Assembly: GCA_029891385.1 (NCBI GenBank)
Contig: CM057230.1
Location: 53,299,414-53,363,413 of the forward strand
Direction: 5' to 3'
Length of the DNA: 64,000 nucleotides
Source of the DNA: Erythroxylum novogranatense
Lineage: Eukaryota; Streptophyta; Magnoliopsida; Malpighiales; Erythroxylaceae
The translations under genes and the position numbers were made by a program. The notes under the pieces are model-generated. The model was given only the letters and a program-made list of their open reading frames with translations. It was not told the origin of the DNA and searched no databases. Below, one piece after another: positions 34,679 to 47,039 of this stretch (position 1 is its first letter; every line of letters begins with the position of its first letter).

Positions 34679-36598
34679 TGTTAGACCCTGAATATTTTTC
34701 TTTGATGATTAAGCATGCATTGTTGATGATTATGAGTTTATGGTTTAGTTTGATTTAATTGGGCTTGATATTGATTAATTGGAGTATAATCGAGGTTTAA
34801 TTAATAAATTAGAGGATTAAATTGTGTAAGGGTATTTCGGAAGTTCACTTAAGTTGAATTGGAGTTAGGCTTAAAGGAGGGTAGGTTGGTCTTTGACCAT
34901 CCCTAAGTTTTAAAAGACCTAGATATAAAAAGGAAAAGAAAAGAAGAAAGAAAATAGAAATAGAAAGGAAAGAAGAAGAGAGGTTACTATCGGTGAGGAG
35001 AAGAGAGGAAGAGAAGGATTCTCGACTTCGGCCGATTTCGAAGGATTTAGTGCTTCAGTCGGTAAGTCTATGACCTTTCTATCTTATTTCTAAATGGATT
35101 AAGCATTGAGATTGTTGGGATTAAGAGAAAACGATGATTAGGGTTTTAGGATGAGAAATTGGGGAAAATCCTTAGATTGATGATTTTAGGACGAATTGGA
35201 AGCAGAGAATGGGTTAGAACTGTGGTAGAAGGTTGGATCTATGGCTTGGGAGTATTACATCTGAGTTTGGAACGATTGGGAGTTGAAAATCTGGAGATTT
35301 TGTGGTTCGGGAACACGCCGCGTGCTCGTCGCGGCGTGCAAAAGACTTCAGCGTCGTGTGCACACGCATCGTGCGTGCTTGCGACGACGCGTGCGCTTCA
35401 TGGGAAGACTTGGCCTTTGTCGCGGCGAGCAATGCCTTCGCCGCGGCGAACTCCCCTTTTCCAGAAATTTGCTTATTTGATTTCCGAAGTTTTTTTTGAT
35501 TAATTTTCTTTGATTATTATTTGATTTAAGACTTGATTTAATATAGGCAACCAAGCAGATCAGTTTCCATCGCAAGAGGACGGTCATCAGTAGTCGGATT
35601 CTCGTGCGATTCTAGGTGGGTGATATACTTATAGTTATTGCGTGATTAGGCAATTTCTTGACTATTCATGAGTATATGTTGTCTAATATGCATGTATAAT
35701 GAATGATATGGATTTCTTATGCCATGAAATAAGCATGAATTATGATTCTGAGCATGTTATGTCGGGACCTCGGTCACGGCATTTTGATGAAATGATTATG
35801 AATATGAATATGTGCTTTGTTTGGGCGAGAGTGGAACTATTTCGTTAGTCACGTGCACGTCGACAAAAGCCTTCTCCCGGCTGCCCGCTTGTGGCCTATG
35901 AGCTCCGAATGAACTCATTTCGTTCAGGATGTAAATTTCGGTTTCTTCCTTTTGTTTCAGGATGCAAACTTCAGTTTCTTCCTTTTGATTCCATAGACCC
36001 TCGAGCCATTGTTTTGTGCATTGCATATTTGAATTGCGCTTGATGAAGCATATATCGTGACATGTGGTAAATTTTCGTGTATTTCTTGATGTGCATGTGA
36101 ACACTAGAACTGTTACAAGTATATTAGTATAATATATATTTATGCATATGCTTGATCTTTGTTCTAATTGCCGATGGCTATAATTATATTAGCCACTGAG
36201 CTGTGTAGCTCAACCCATTATCTTTCCCTCCTCAGGTGCAACTCAAGACCTCGGGTGATCCTTGCCAGACTTCGAAGAACTCCATAGTAGTTAAAGACTA
36301 TTTCATTAAGTTAGTATTTTAGTTGGCCCACTGAGTATGTTATCATGGAGCATATTTCTCGTATTTTGGATTTCCTTTAGATTTAGTATGGTGTTATGAC
36401 AATACTTGTTGAATTTCATTTTTGGATTGATATGGCTTTTAGCCCCGGATTAAATGATTATGCGAATGATTTTGTTATAAATTGCATGTGCGAATCGATG
36501 TGCAAATGTTGGGATCGGGTCCGACGGTTCGGGTCTCCCGTTGAGGCGCATCTCGAGGGGTTACCTCGGGATTCGGGTTACGGGGCTTGGGCCCAATA
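34679..36598 (+). mobile_element. 3' LTR of element A
   Basis: TGTTAGACCC to CCCAATA (1920 bp; the other LTR ends CCCAACA). It has a TATA box at 34923-34931 and a CpG block at about 35310-35450, with a 9-bp hairpin CACGCCGCG/CGCGGCGTG (35314-35322 and 35330-35338) and the palindrome TTCGCCGCGGCGAA (35437-35450). A TTTCCCTCCTCAGGTGC site near 36226 resembles a splice acceptor. Confidence 0.93.
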
Positions 36599-36603
36599 GA
36601 AAC
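36599..36603. repeat. Target site duplication GAAAC (right), element A
   Basis: Matches 2816-2820; copia LTR-a continues after it. Confidence 0.95.
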
Positions 36604-36945
36604 TCATCATTCCCTTGAAGTAAACTCCTTTACTTATATGGAGATAAATCGCAACACTACAGTCTAAACCATAATCAAGCGACCAACTTGATTATTCAAC
36701 TGTGAATCAATTAATTCAGATTCTAATAATATACATGTTTCCCATACATCTCCATATATATGTATATTACATACAAAAGAATCTTGGTACCTTATGACTA
36801 GATATATGTTGCTCATACAGATAAAACCAAACTCTTTTGTTTTATTAATAATAAATATTTTCATTACAAAACTATAACTGAAGAAGATAAAGTTGCATGT
36901 AAATACACTTGCTTTCCAGGGCACTATATTTACATAACTCCAACA
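36604..36945 (-). mobile_element. Copia LTR-a, part 2
   Basis: Completes LTR-a, ending ACTCCAACA before the minus-strand PPT AAGTGGGAGAT. It serves as 3' LTR of unit 1. Confidence 0.92.
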
Positions 36946-36982
36946 ATCTCCCACTTGCCCTAAAGCAAGTTTGACATACCCC

Positions 36983-38152
36983 TCATTCCCATCCTTCTCG
37001 GTAACCCTCAAAGCTCTTTTGAGTCAATGTCTTTGTGAACGGATCAGCAAGGTTTTGCTCAGTGTGAATCTTTACCACATCCACTTCTCCACGTTGTATT
37101 ATCTCCCTTATAAAATGATACTTTCGCTCAATGTGTTTGGCAGCTTTGTGATTCCGAGGTTCTTTAGAATTAGCCACTGCCCCATTATTATCACAATAAA
37201 GTGTAATAGCCTTTTTCACCTCTGGAACTACCTCCAAATCATTTAGGAATTTTCGGAGCCAGATTGCTTCCTTTTCTGCTTCACAAGCAGTAACATACTC
37301 AGCCTCCATAGTCGAATCAGCATTACAAGATTGCTTGACACTCTTCCAAACTATGGCTCCACCTCCTAAAGTAAATATAGAACCAGAAGTTGATTTCCTT
37401 GAATCAACATCTGATTGGAAATCAGAATTTGTATATCCTGTAAAAATAAGATTACTTCCAAAGTAAACAAGCATTAAGTTCTTCGTCCTACGAAGATACT
37501 TAAGTATACACTTAACCGCAGTCCAATGTTCTATTCCTGGATTGGACTGAAATCTACTTACCAGTCCCACTGCGTAACAGATATCCAGTCTAGTGCACAG
37601 CATTGCATACATTAAACTACCAACTGCCAAAGCATATGGAATGATACGCAAGCGTTCAAGCTCCTCTTGGGTTTTAGGTGCTTGTTCCTTTGAAAGTTTG
37701 ATTTCATGTCTAGTAGGAGTAAAACCCCTATTGGAATCTTGTATGGCGAACTTATTGAGCATATTCTCAATGTAGGTTAGTTGAGACAAAGCTATCTGCT
37801 TGTTCTTTCGATCCCTTATAAGTTTGATCCCTAGAACATAGGTAGCCTCTCTCAAATCCTTCATTGAAAGCTGTTCATTCAGCCATCCCTGAACTGCAGA
37901 TAACATTCCCACATCATTCCCAATGAGCAGAATGTCATCAACATACAGGATTAAGAAAGTAACTTTACCTTCTTGTATTCTTTCATAAACACAAGGCTCA
38001 TTTAGGTTTTGTATGAACCCATAGGTTTTGATAGCCTTATCAAACCTAATGTTCCAAGACCTAGATGCTTGCTGAAGTCCATAAATGGACCTTTGCAACT
38101 TGTAAACCTTATGCTCATTACCTGGCTCAATGAATCCTTCTGGTTGGGCCAT
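36983..38152 (-). pseudogene. Copia unit 1 reverse transcriptase-RNase H
   Basis: One open frame of 389 codons. It has RSIYGLQQASRSW, the catalytic YVDDILLIGND, LMYAMLCTR (RT thumb), and RNase H blocks DSTMEAEYV and YCDNNGAVANSKEP, ending near ADPFTKTL. Catalytic residues appear intact, but the start of RT is frameshifted off upstream (near 38200) and the unit lacks gag, protease and integrase. The C-terminus differs from the other units by a frameshift (EGYREGWE). Confidence 0.88.
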
Positions 38153-38372
38153 ATAAATGGTCTCCTCAAGATCCCCACTTCCTTTTGTAGATCCATTTAC
38201 ACCCTATGGCTTTTAGACCTGGTGGTAGTTCGACAAGGACCTAGACTTCAATAGTATACATAGAATCTATTTTCGATCCCATCGCCTTGAGCCATTTTCC
38301 TGCATCAACATCATTAATAGCCTGTGTATACGTAATGAGATCAATTTCTTCTTGGTCCGATATGGCAATTAA

Positions 38373-39653
38373 ACTGGGACCCTCCCACTCAAAAAACTAC
38401 CAAGCATCTCATGCCCAATTTTTTAAGAAGCGTTTTAATTTGGTCCATACTTTTACCAACAGTTCTACGGTGGGCAGTTTATTGATAAAAAATGTTGAGT
38501 GTTTAACCATTTGATTCATTCACTAAAGATACCTACAAACCATGCCTCGGTGGGAGGTCAAATTTGCTATCATTAAGTGGACTTATCCTTAAGGAGACCC
38601 AAACCATGCAAGATCTAGGATCCATGCCCTTCGATGGGGAGTAACACTTCACCACATGCAAACGGGCCGTCATTTGGAGACTGTGGACTCTCATAGGAGC
38701 ATCCTCTCCCACTCAATCTTTTTGAGCTTTAAGTTTTAAATACCATCTTGTCTAGATGCAATTTATTATCCATCCTATATTGTTTCATTATATGTCCAAT
38801 ACATAATGAATGCATGGCAAAGCCTAGGGTTGGCAATTTTTTAAATGACATGCAATCACATAATATCACATATTATAAGCATTCATTTCTCCATTCATCA
38901 CATGAACTAATAAAGCCACTTTTGATTGCCCATCCTAGAAAAATTAAATAATTACAAGCCTTTTAGGCCCAAAGTATTCTTCTTGGACTTGGATCTTCTA
39001 CTTCGAACTCTTCACAAACATGATCCGGCCCATTCGGTAAACAAAACGTTTTGGCATATATGAAAATCGAATTTTGTCACTTTGAAAAATAAAATTCCAG
39101 CACCAGATTTTTAGAAAACCAAATATTTGTTTTGACAAAAAATTCCAACACTAGTTTTCATTAAAACCGAAGCTCATTTCATGAAAATAAAAAACCCACA
39201 CTTTGTATTTTAGTAAAACCGAATTTTGATTCTTTGAAACAAAAATCCAGCACTTGTTTTTACAATAAAAATCGAAAAGTGATCCATTGAAACAAAATTC
39301 CAGTAACTATGTTTTCAAGAAACTTATGCCAATACACAAAAGGATACACCGAAAATTTTACCTTTCCATTTCTCCAATCCATGGCTGCTCCATCTTCATC
39401 ATTACATCAATTTGTACATTACAAAATCAAAGAAAATAGAAAAAAAACCAAGGAGGAAACATGGTGATGATAGACCACCCTCTTTGTTACAACAATGAAG
39501 AAATCTTACAAGGTAAATTTAACTTCTATGGACAACCAAAAGAGCAAACTTACACCATGTATATTTCTATCACATAAAAATATGCAGCATACACAAAAAG
39601 ATTGCCAACCCATGCATCCAATATATAGGAACCAAAATCATGCATTAGAAACT
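38373..39653 (-). other. Copia unit 1 5' leader
   Basis: Non-coding leader between PBS and (deleted) gag, also present at 45745-47024 and 53118-54400. Around 39060-39310 it has AT-rich degenerate repeats based on AAAATTCCAGCAC and AAAACCGAA. A minus-strand PBS is at 39654-39666. No gene. Confidence 0.75.
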
Positions 39654-39668
39654 GGCTCTGATACCAAT

Positions 39669-41757
39669 TGCTGGATAGGAAAAAGAAAACATACTTTGTT
39701 TAGAAAAACGGTAAATTTCAAAACTTTTAAGAAATCATTACTTGCAGCGGAAGCAAGAAATCCAAATCAACATGCCAATCCATACATGATATGGTATAAG
39801 GATAATAAAATATAAACAAGATCAGGAGTATTATCGACTCGCTTATTCTGACTTTAAATCCTCGCTGCGCTATCCTCTCCTTCTTCGTGTATCCAAATCC
39901 TTTGCCTTTGACACTTTTCCTTTAGCAATCTACTTTTTCCTTGTTTCAGTATCCTCAAGCAATTAGATTTACCACCTGTTCTTCAAGGATAATTAGGTTA
40001 ACAAAATCCTTTGGTGGGAGAGGAGAAGAAATGTTTGGAGGAGATTTTCTTAGAAGAAGAGAAGCAAAATTGAAACTCTTTTAATTAGTAATTTCGATTC
40101 TCTCTTTCATGAAAGGAGAGAAGGTGTAAAAAACATGCAAGAACTCTTTCTTGCCTACCAATTTCGTATATGCATGGATGGAAGGAGAGAGAGGCATCAA
40201 ATGCATCACTTCTTTCATTAATCACTCATAAAATAGCCAATAAATGAGATTATCTTCATTTATCTTTATGATGGCTATTCGAAAAGACCATAACCTAAAA
40301 TTCAATACCCAATTTCGGTTTTGCCAAGAAGAAAGAAGGAAGATGGTCCATCTAATGTACATCTTTCATCTTTAATCTAATGAATGCAAATAGGTTACAA
40401 GCCAACATTAAAAGACAACCATTAAACTATTTAATGGTAAGTTCATAACTCTATTTAATGATGATTAACCATAACAAAGACCTTTTTTATTTAGCATTTT
40501 AATGTCAAATGTGTGGTTACACATTTAACCTAGGAATAACCGAAATTGCTATCTTCTTCTTAAAAAAATTGTTTTAATATAATTAATCTAATTAATTACA
40601 TTAAACCAAAAACCAAGCCCATTACTAAATGTACATTTGGGCTTCTTTAATTAGACCAATCCTAAGATTCAATTATGGGCTTCTAATTAACCTCCATTTA
40701 TATTTCTTACTTAGCTTGATAACCTTCCTTAAAGCCAAGTAGGGAATCTTATTGGACTTTGATAATTCAAGCTCCAATAAGCCCAGAATTAATTCAATCT
40801 CATTGGAATTAATTCTAGCTTATTAACTAAATGCCATTCCACTAAAGACAATTAGTTGAACTCTTGAATTATTAAATATTATAGGAATATGTCCAATTGC
40901 AAACCCTATTTAGAACCTTATTATAGCCATCCGCACAACAAAGGGTAAAATTACCGTTTTGCCCTTATGTTGGTTTTTTCCTTCTAGATCTCTCATTTTA
41001 CTTTATATGGTGATTAACACATAAGATCTCATCTCAGTGTTAAGACTTGATGGGTAACTAGTCCATCAAACTACTGGCGCCAGTTTAATCACCAAATCTC
41101 CTTAAAATAACTAGAAGAGATGATAACACTATAAACTCTTTATTTGAGTGAATGTTCCATGATATATGTTTCAATTAATAATTCCAACATGCAGACACTG
41201 GATTAATACTCTATAAAAATCCCTTCCGATTATATCAAGAATTATAATGAAACATGTATGAGTTTACCACTCATCAAGATTATGGTTCATAATAAGCGAA
41301 TGCTTAAGTTGTATGTTTTAAGATTAAAGTAATGACCCACTTTATTCTTGAAAACATACTTGATTCCAGATTCATTTAATAGTGCCATTATCGACAGTCA
41401 ACTACTATCATGATATGAAACTCATCATTCCTTTGAAGTAAACTCCTTTACTTATATGGAGATAATCGCAACACTACAGTCTAAACCATAATCAAGCGAC
41501 CAACTTGATTATTCAACTGTGAATCAATTAATTGATTCTAATAATATACATATTTCCCATACATCTCTATGTATATGTATATTACATACAAAAGAATCTT
41601 GGTACCTTATGACCGATATATAATGCTCATACTTGAAAAATCAAACTCTTTTGTTTTATTAAAATAAATATTTTCATTACAAAATCAGAATCAAGAAGAT
41701 AAAGTTGCATGTAAATACACTTGTTTTCCAGGGCACTATATTTACATAACTCCAACA
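39669..41757 (-). mobile_element. Copia LTR-b
   Basis: TGCTGGATAGG (a variant of TGTTGGATC) to CTCCAACA, 2089 bp. A PBS flanks its lower side and a PPT its upper side, so it is the 5' LTR of unit 1 and the 3' LTR of unit 2. It preserves the unoccupied target GATATGAAACTCATC of element A. Confidence 0.93.
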
Positions 41758-41771
41758 ATCTCCCACTTGCC

Positions 41772-42965
41772 CTAAAGCAAGTTTGACATACCCCTCATTC
41801 CCATCCCTTCTGGGTAACCCTCAAAGCTCTTTTGAGTCAATGTCTTTGTGAACGGATCAGCAAGGTTTTGCTCGGTGGGAATCTTTACCACATCCACTTC
41901 TCCATGTTGTATTATCTCCCTTATAAAATTATACTTTCGCTTAATGTGTTTGGCAGCTTTGTGGTTCCGAGGTTCTTTAGAATTAGCCACTGCCCCATTA
42001 TTATCACAATAAAGTGTAATGGCCTTTTCCGCCTCTAGAACTACCTCCAAATCATTTAGGAACTTCCGGAGCCAGACTGCTTCCTTTGTTGCTTCATAAG
42101 CAGTAACATACTCAGCCTCCATAGTCGAATCAGCAATACAAGATTGCTTGACACTCCTCCAAACTATGGCTCCACCTCCTAAAGTAAATATAGAACCAGA
42201 AGTTGATTTCCTTGAATCAACATCTGATTGGAAATCAGAATCCGTATATCTTGTCAAAATAAGATTACTTCTAAAGTAAACAAGCATTAAGTTCTTCGTC
42301 CTACGAAGATACTTAAGTATACACTTAACCGCAGTCCAATGTTCCATTCCTGGATTGGACTGAAATCTACTTACCAGTCCCACTGCGTAACAGATATCCG
42401 GTCTAGTGCACAACATTGCATACATGAAACTACCAACTGTCGAAGCATATAGAATGATACGCAAGCGTTCAACCACCTCTTGGGTTTCAGGTGCTTGTTC
42501 CTTTGAAAGTTTGATTCCATGTCTAGTAGGAGTAAAACCCCTCTTGGAATCTTGCATGGCGAACTTATTGAGCATATTATCAATGTAGGTTAGTTGAGAC
42601 AAAGCTATCTGCTTCTTCTTTCGATCCCTTAGAAGTTTGATCCCTAGAACATAGGTAGCCTCTCTCAAATCCATCATTGAAAACTGTTCATTCAGCCATC
42701 CCTGAACTGCAAATAACATTCCCACATCATTCCCAATGAGCAGAATGTCATCAACATACAGGATTAAGAAAGTAACCTTACCTTCTTGTATTCTTTTATA
42801 AACACAAGGATCATTTAGGTTTTGTATGAACCCATAGGTTTTGATAGCCTTATCAAACCTAATGTTCCAAGACCTAGATGCTTGCTTAAGTCCATAAATG
42901 GACCTTTGCAACTTGTAAACCTTATGCTCATTACCTGGCTCAATGAATCCTTTTGGTTGGGCCAT
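41772..42965 (-). pseudogene. Copia unit 2 reverse transcriptase-RNase H
   Basis: Open frame of 397 codons starting MAQPKGFIEPGNEHKVYKL. Blocks are RSIYGLKQASRSW, YVDDILLIGND, SFMYAMLCTRPD, DSTMEAEYV, YCDNNGAVANSKEP and ADPFTKTL. This is full length for the copia RT palm/thumb through RNase H. The join to integrase is frameshifted near 43010, as in units 1 and 3, so the polyprotein is broken even though this part is clean. Confidence 0.9.
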
Positions 42966-43134
42966 ATAAATGGTCTCCTCAAGATCCCCATTTCCTTTTG
43001 TAGATCCATTTACACCCTATGGCTTTTAGACCTGGTGGTAGTTATACAAGAACCCAGACTTCATTAGTATACATAGAATCTATTTTTGATTCCATCGGCT
43101 TGAGCCATTTTCCTGCATCAACATCATTAATAGC

Positions 43135-43836
43135 CTATGTATACGTAATGAGATCTATTTCTTTTTGGTCCGAGATGGCAATTAAGTCTTCTCCTAAACC
43201 CAAATACCTATCTGGCTGTCTCACAACCCTCCCACTACGTCTAGGCACACCTTGATGTTCAGGTTGCACTTCTGATTCAACTCTTGAATCCATTTCGACA
43301 TCTTGTTCTGTCATATCCAAAACAACTCTTGGTTTGGATGAAATAGCTAACTCCTTTAGTACTACTTCACTTCTTCCTTTGTGATTTTTCACAAACTCTT
43401 CCTCTAAAAAGGTTGCATTTGTTGACACAAATACCTTCTTATCATGAGGACTGTAAAAATAGTACCCTCGAGTTCCCGTAGGATATCCTACAAACAAACA
43501 TACTTCTGACCTTGGTTCCATCTTTGTGGATTCAGGCTTTAGAACATGGGCTGGGCAGCCCCAAGTCCTCAAATGCCTCCATGAAGGAACTCGGCTAGTA
43601 CACAACTCCCTAGGTGTTTTAAGCACCGATTTGGACGGAGCAAAGTTAAGAAGATATGTTGTCGTTTGTATGGCATATCCCCAGAACAATTCTGGAAGGC
43701 TAGCGTAGGACATCATTGATCTTACCATTTTCAATAGAGTTCTATTTCTCCTCTCTGCTAAACCATTCTGTTGAGGTGTACGAGTAGCTGACAAATTGGA
43801 AACAATTCCATTGTCAATTAAATATTGCTGGAACAC
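43135..43836 (-). pseudogene. Copia unit 2 integrase, C-terminal part
   Basis: A 233-codon frame. TPQQNGLAERRNRTL carries the third catalytic residue (Glu), followed by LPELFWGYA, LRTWGCPAHV and FVGYPTGTRGYYFY, then an acidic linker toward RT. A TGA replaces the Arg codon of the LRSDRGGEY block near 43867 and separates it from the N-terminal half. Confidence 0.88.
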
Positions 43837-43839
43837 TCC

Positions 43840-44288
43840 AGATAAATACTCACCACCTCGATCTGATCAAAGCTGTTTTAATGGCTTGCCAAGTTGCTTC
43901 TCGACTTCATTTTGAATTCTTTGAACTTTTCAAAAGATTCACTCTTTTTATGCATCATATACAAATAGCCATGTCTTGAGTAATCATCTAAAAAAATTAT
44001 GAAATATTCATAACCTCCTCTAGCTTGTACATTCATGGGCCTACACACATCAGTATGTACCAAGTCCAATGTGGATTCAGATCTGTTTCCTTTAGAAGGA
44101 AATGAGGCTTTGGTCATTTTTCCTTCAATACAAGATTCAAAGGTGGGTAATGGATCACGATCCAAGCCCATAAGGATCGCATCCTTTACTAGCCTGTCAA
44201 GTCTTTTCTGATTGATATGACCCATTCTTAAGTGCCACAGATACTTTGAATTAATGCTAGAGATTTTGGATTGTCTTGGTTTTATCAA
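43840..44288 (-). pseudogene. Copia unit 2 integrase, N-terminal part
   Basis: Pre-integrase zinc region YLWHLRMGHINQKRL, then LPTFESCIEGKMTK, where the expected Cys of CESC is Phe. Core residues are DLVHTDV and DDYSRHGYLY (first two catalytic Asp). The missing zinc ligand is shared with unit 3. Confidence 0.85.
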
Positions 44289-44983
44289 TTATATGGTGTT
44301 TAGTGAGCCTTTCATAGGTTCTATAAAAAACAATCCCTTTTTAGTTATCGCATCACAAATAAAATCCTTATTCTCATATATTGAAACAACCTTTTCAAAA
44401 TATAAGGAATAACCAGATTTTATTAGAAAAAAACAGAAATCATGTTCCTTAGAATCATTGGCATGTAATAAACATCCTCCAAATATAACCTATCACCACT
44501 AGGAAAGTCCAAGATAACTACTCCCACTGATTCTGCTAAAACATAGGAACCATCTGCTATCTTGACTTGAAACTGGCCTTTAGGCAGTCTTTTCCTTTGC
44601 TGGAACCCCTGCAAAGAATTACAAACATGGTTAGTGGCTCCCGAATCTAATATCCAAGAAGTAGATAAATCTGCCACATTTATAGTTCCTAACAAACTTA
44701 GGAAGCCCATACCTTGTTTGCTTTTGAGGGATTCTAGGTAGACTGGACATTTTCTTTTCCAGTGGCCCATCTCATCATAGTGGAAACACTTTCCTTTGAT
44801 GTTCTCTTTGGCCTTCTTTTTCATGGATTTGGCCTTGACCCCTGTTGGGGCCTTCTTTTTCATTGGACCCTTCTTCTTTTCCTTGCCCTTACCCTTGGGC
44901 CTAGAAGAAGAAGCTACATTAGCTTCTGGCCCATGAGCCTTAATATTAAATATCTCCTCCGTGCTCTGGAGGGTATTCATCAA
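44289..44983 (-). pseudogene. Copia unit 2 gag C-terminus and protease
   Basis: Lys-rich nucleocapsid region, then knuckle CFHYDEMGHWKRKC. The second Cys is Tyr, so the CCHC zinc site is incomplete; unit 3 keeps it. The protease active site ILDSGATNHVCNS is intact. A frameshift near 44430 in an A-run cuts the protease tail. Confidence 0.85.
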
Positions 44984-44989
44984 CTCACT

Positions 44990-45535
44990 CTAGGTGTAAT
45001 CCTTGTTGTTGATTTTATAGTCCAACTTAAACTGCTGAAAAGAAGAGTTTAAGCTATCGATGATCATAATCATCTGCCTGTCCGCATCCATATCTGCCCC
45101 AAGCATCTCAACCTCAGTGACCGCAGAAATTACCTTCATCATGTAATCCCGCACCGGTTCACCAGGTTTCTGTCTGAGATTATGAAAGGTTTAGATAGCT
45201 TTCACTCTTGCAGACCTAGTCCTCACACCAAACATCTCATGTAGGTGATGGACCATTGTACTAGTAGTTTTCATATAAGCAATTTGCTTTTGCAACATGC
45301 CGCTGACAGAAGCCAGAATCTAACACTTAGTAGTCTTGTTAGCATTCTGCCAACGCTCATGTTGTTGGACTTGCTGAGGAGTTGAATCTCCACTTGGAGG
45401 TGTAGGCTCATTTTCAGTTAATACCCATGAAATACGTTTATATTGAAGAACAATGTCAAGGTTACGTGTCCATTCATTAAAATTGTCTCCGTTTTCCAAT
45501 TTGTTATTAGTCAAGAGTAGGGTGAGTGGATTCAT
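44990..45535 (-). pseudogene. gag: Copia unit 2 gag N-terminus
   Basis: Starts MNPLTLLLTNNKLENGDNFNEW, a copia gag opening. A TAG near 45318 and another stop near 45190 interrupt it. A third TAG near 44986 is shared with unit 3 and separates the gag N-terminus from its zinc-knuckle region. Confidence 0.85.
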
Positions 45536-45744
45536 TTTGTGGTTGATTATGTCTGAAAATATAAATTATTAAAACATGAGCATACTAGTCAACAATTTAT
45601 GAAACTTTGTATAAAATCATGATGCATGTATGCATGATGATAGATTTAATAAAACTTAAAAAATTAAAACATTATACTTACGCTTATTTTTCTTATCTAT
45701 AATGCATAAGTGATTTGGGCCATCTTATCCATTAAAAGAAAAAA

Positions 45745-47024
45745 CTGGGACCCTCCCACTCAAAAAACTACCAAGCATCTCATGCCCAATTTTTTAAGAA
45801 GCGTCTTAATTTGGTCTATACTTTTACCAACAGATCTACAGTGGGCAGTTTATTAATAAAAAATGTTGAGTGTTTAACCATTTGATTCATTCACTAAAGA
45901 TACCTACAAACCATGCCTCGGTGGGAGGTCACATTTGCTATCATTAAGTGGACTTATCCTTAAGGAGACCCAAACCATGCAAGATCTAGGATTCATGCCC
46001 TCCGATGGGGAGTAACACTTCACCACATGCAAACGGGCCATCATTTGGAGACCGTGGACTCTCATAGGAGCATCCTCTCCCACTCAATCTTTTTGGGCTT
46101 TAAGTTTTAAATACCATCTTGTCTAGATGCAATTTATTATCCATCCTATATTGTTTCATTATATATCTCATACATGATGAATGCATGGCAAAGCCTAGGG
46201 TTGGCAATTTTCTAAATGACATGCAATCACATAATATCACATATTAAAAGCATTCATTTCTCCATTCATCACATGAACTAATAAAGCCACTTTTGATTGT
46301 CCATCCTAGAAAAATTAAATAATTACAAGCCTTTTAGGCCCAAAGTATTCTTCTTGGACTTGGATCTTCCACTTCGAACTCTTCACAAAGATGATCCGGC
46401 CCATTCAGTAAACAAAATGTTATGGCATATATGAAAATCGAATTTTGTCACTTTGAAAAATAAAATTCCAGCACCAGATTTTTAGAAAACCAAATATTTG
46501 TTTTGACAAAAAATTCCTGCACTAGTTTTCATTAAAACCGAAGCTCATTTCGTGAAGATAAAAAACCCACACTTAGTATTTTAGTAAAACCGAAATTTGA
46601 TTCTTTGAAACAAAAATCCAGCACTTGTTTTTACAATAAAAATCGAAAAGTGATCCATTGAAACAAAATTCCAGCAACTATGTTCTCACAAAACTTATGC
46701 CAATACACAAAAGGATACACCGAAAATTTTACCTTTTCATTTCTTCAATCCATGGCTACTCCATCTTCATCATTACATCAATTTGTACATTACAAAATCA
46801 AAGAAAATAGAAAAAAAACCAAGGAGGAAACATGGTGATGATAGACCACCCTCCTTGTTACAACAATGAAGAAATCTTACAAGGTAAATTTAACTTCTAT
46901 GGATAACCAAAAGAGCAAACATACACCATGTATATTTCTATCACATAAAAATATGCAGCATACACAAAAAGATTGCCAACCCATTCATCCAATATATAGG
47001 AACCAAAATCATGCATTAGAAACT
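45745..47024 (-). other. Copia unit 2 5' leader
   Basis: Homologous to 53118-54400. Contains the AT-rich degenerate repeats (about 46435-46680) and the PBS-proximal stretch. A short open frame on the plus strand (46866-47186) also occurs at the same place in units 1 and 3, and is explained by sequence identity rather than coding. Confidence 0.75.
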
Positions 47025-47039
47025 GGCTCTGATACCAAT

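Larger units (their letters stand above)
2821..36598 (+). mobile_element. Ty3/gypsy chromovirus (Tekay-like), element A, heavily nested
   Basis: A gypsy element bounded by LTRs 2821-4770 and 34679-36598, with a tRNA-Met PBS (4775-4787), a polypurine tract (34665-34678) and a 5-bp TSD. Its own domains, in order, are gag, protease, reverse transcriptase, RNase H, integrase and a C-terminal chromodomain-like segment, which is the order of plant chromoviruses. Without the C and B insertions the element would be roughly 8.7 kb. Nearly every domain carries frameshifts or stops, so it is dead. The Tekay assignment rests on the gag start MPPRRRT, the CEHCG knuckle and the chromodomain tail; it is family-level inference. 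Confidence 0.9.
36946..39668 (-). mobile_element. Copia unit 1 internal region (deleted)
   Basis: Contains RT-RNase H, then a junction at about 38372, then the 5' leader and PBS (39654-39666). Compared with unit 2, the stretch 43186 to about 45742 (gag, protease, integrase, roughly 2.5 kb) is missing. The junction reads GGCAATTAA|ACTGGGACC with two or more shared A residues. Confidence 0.9.
41758..47039 (-). mobile_element. Copia unit 2 internal region
   Basis: Complete in layout (leader, gag, protease, integrase, RT, RNase H), with PPT at 41758-41768 and PBS at 47025-47037, but with stops and frameshifts in several genes. Confidence 0.92.
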
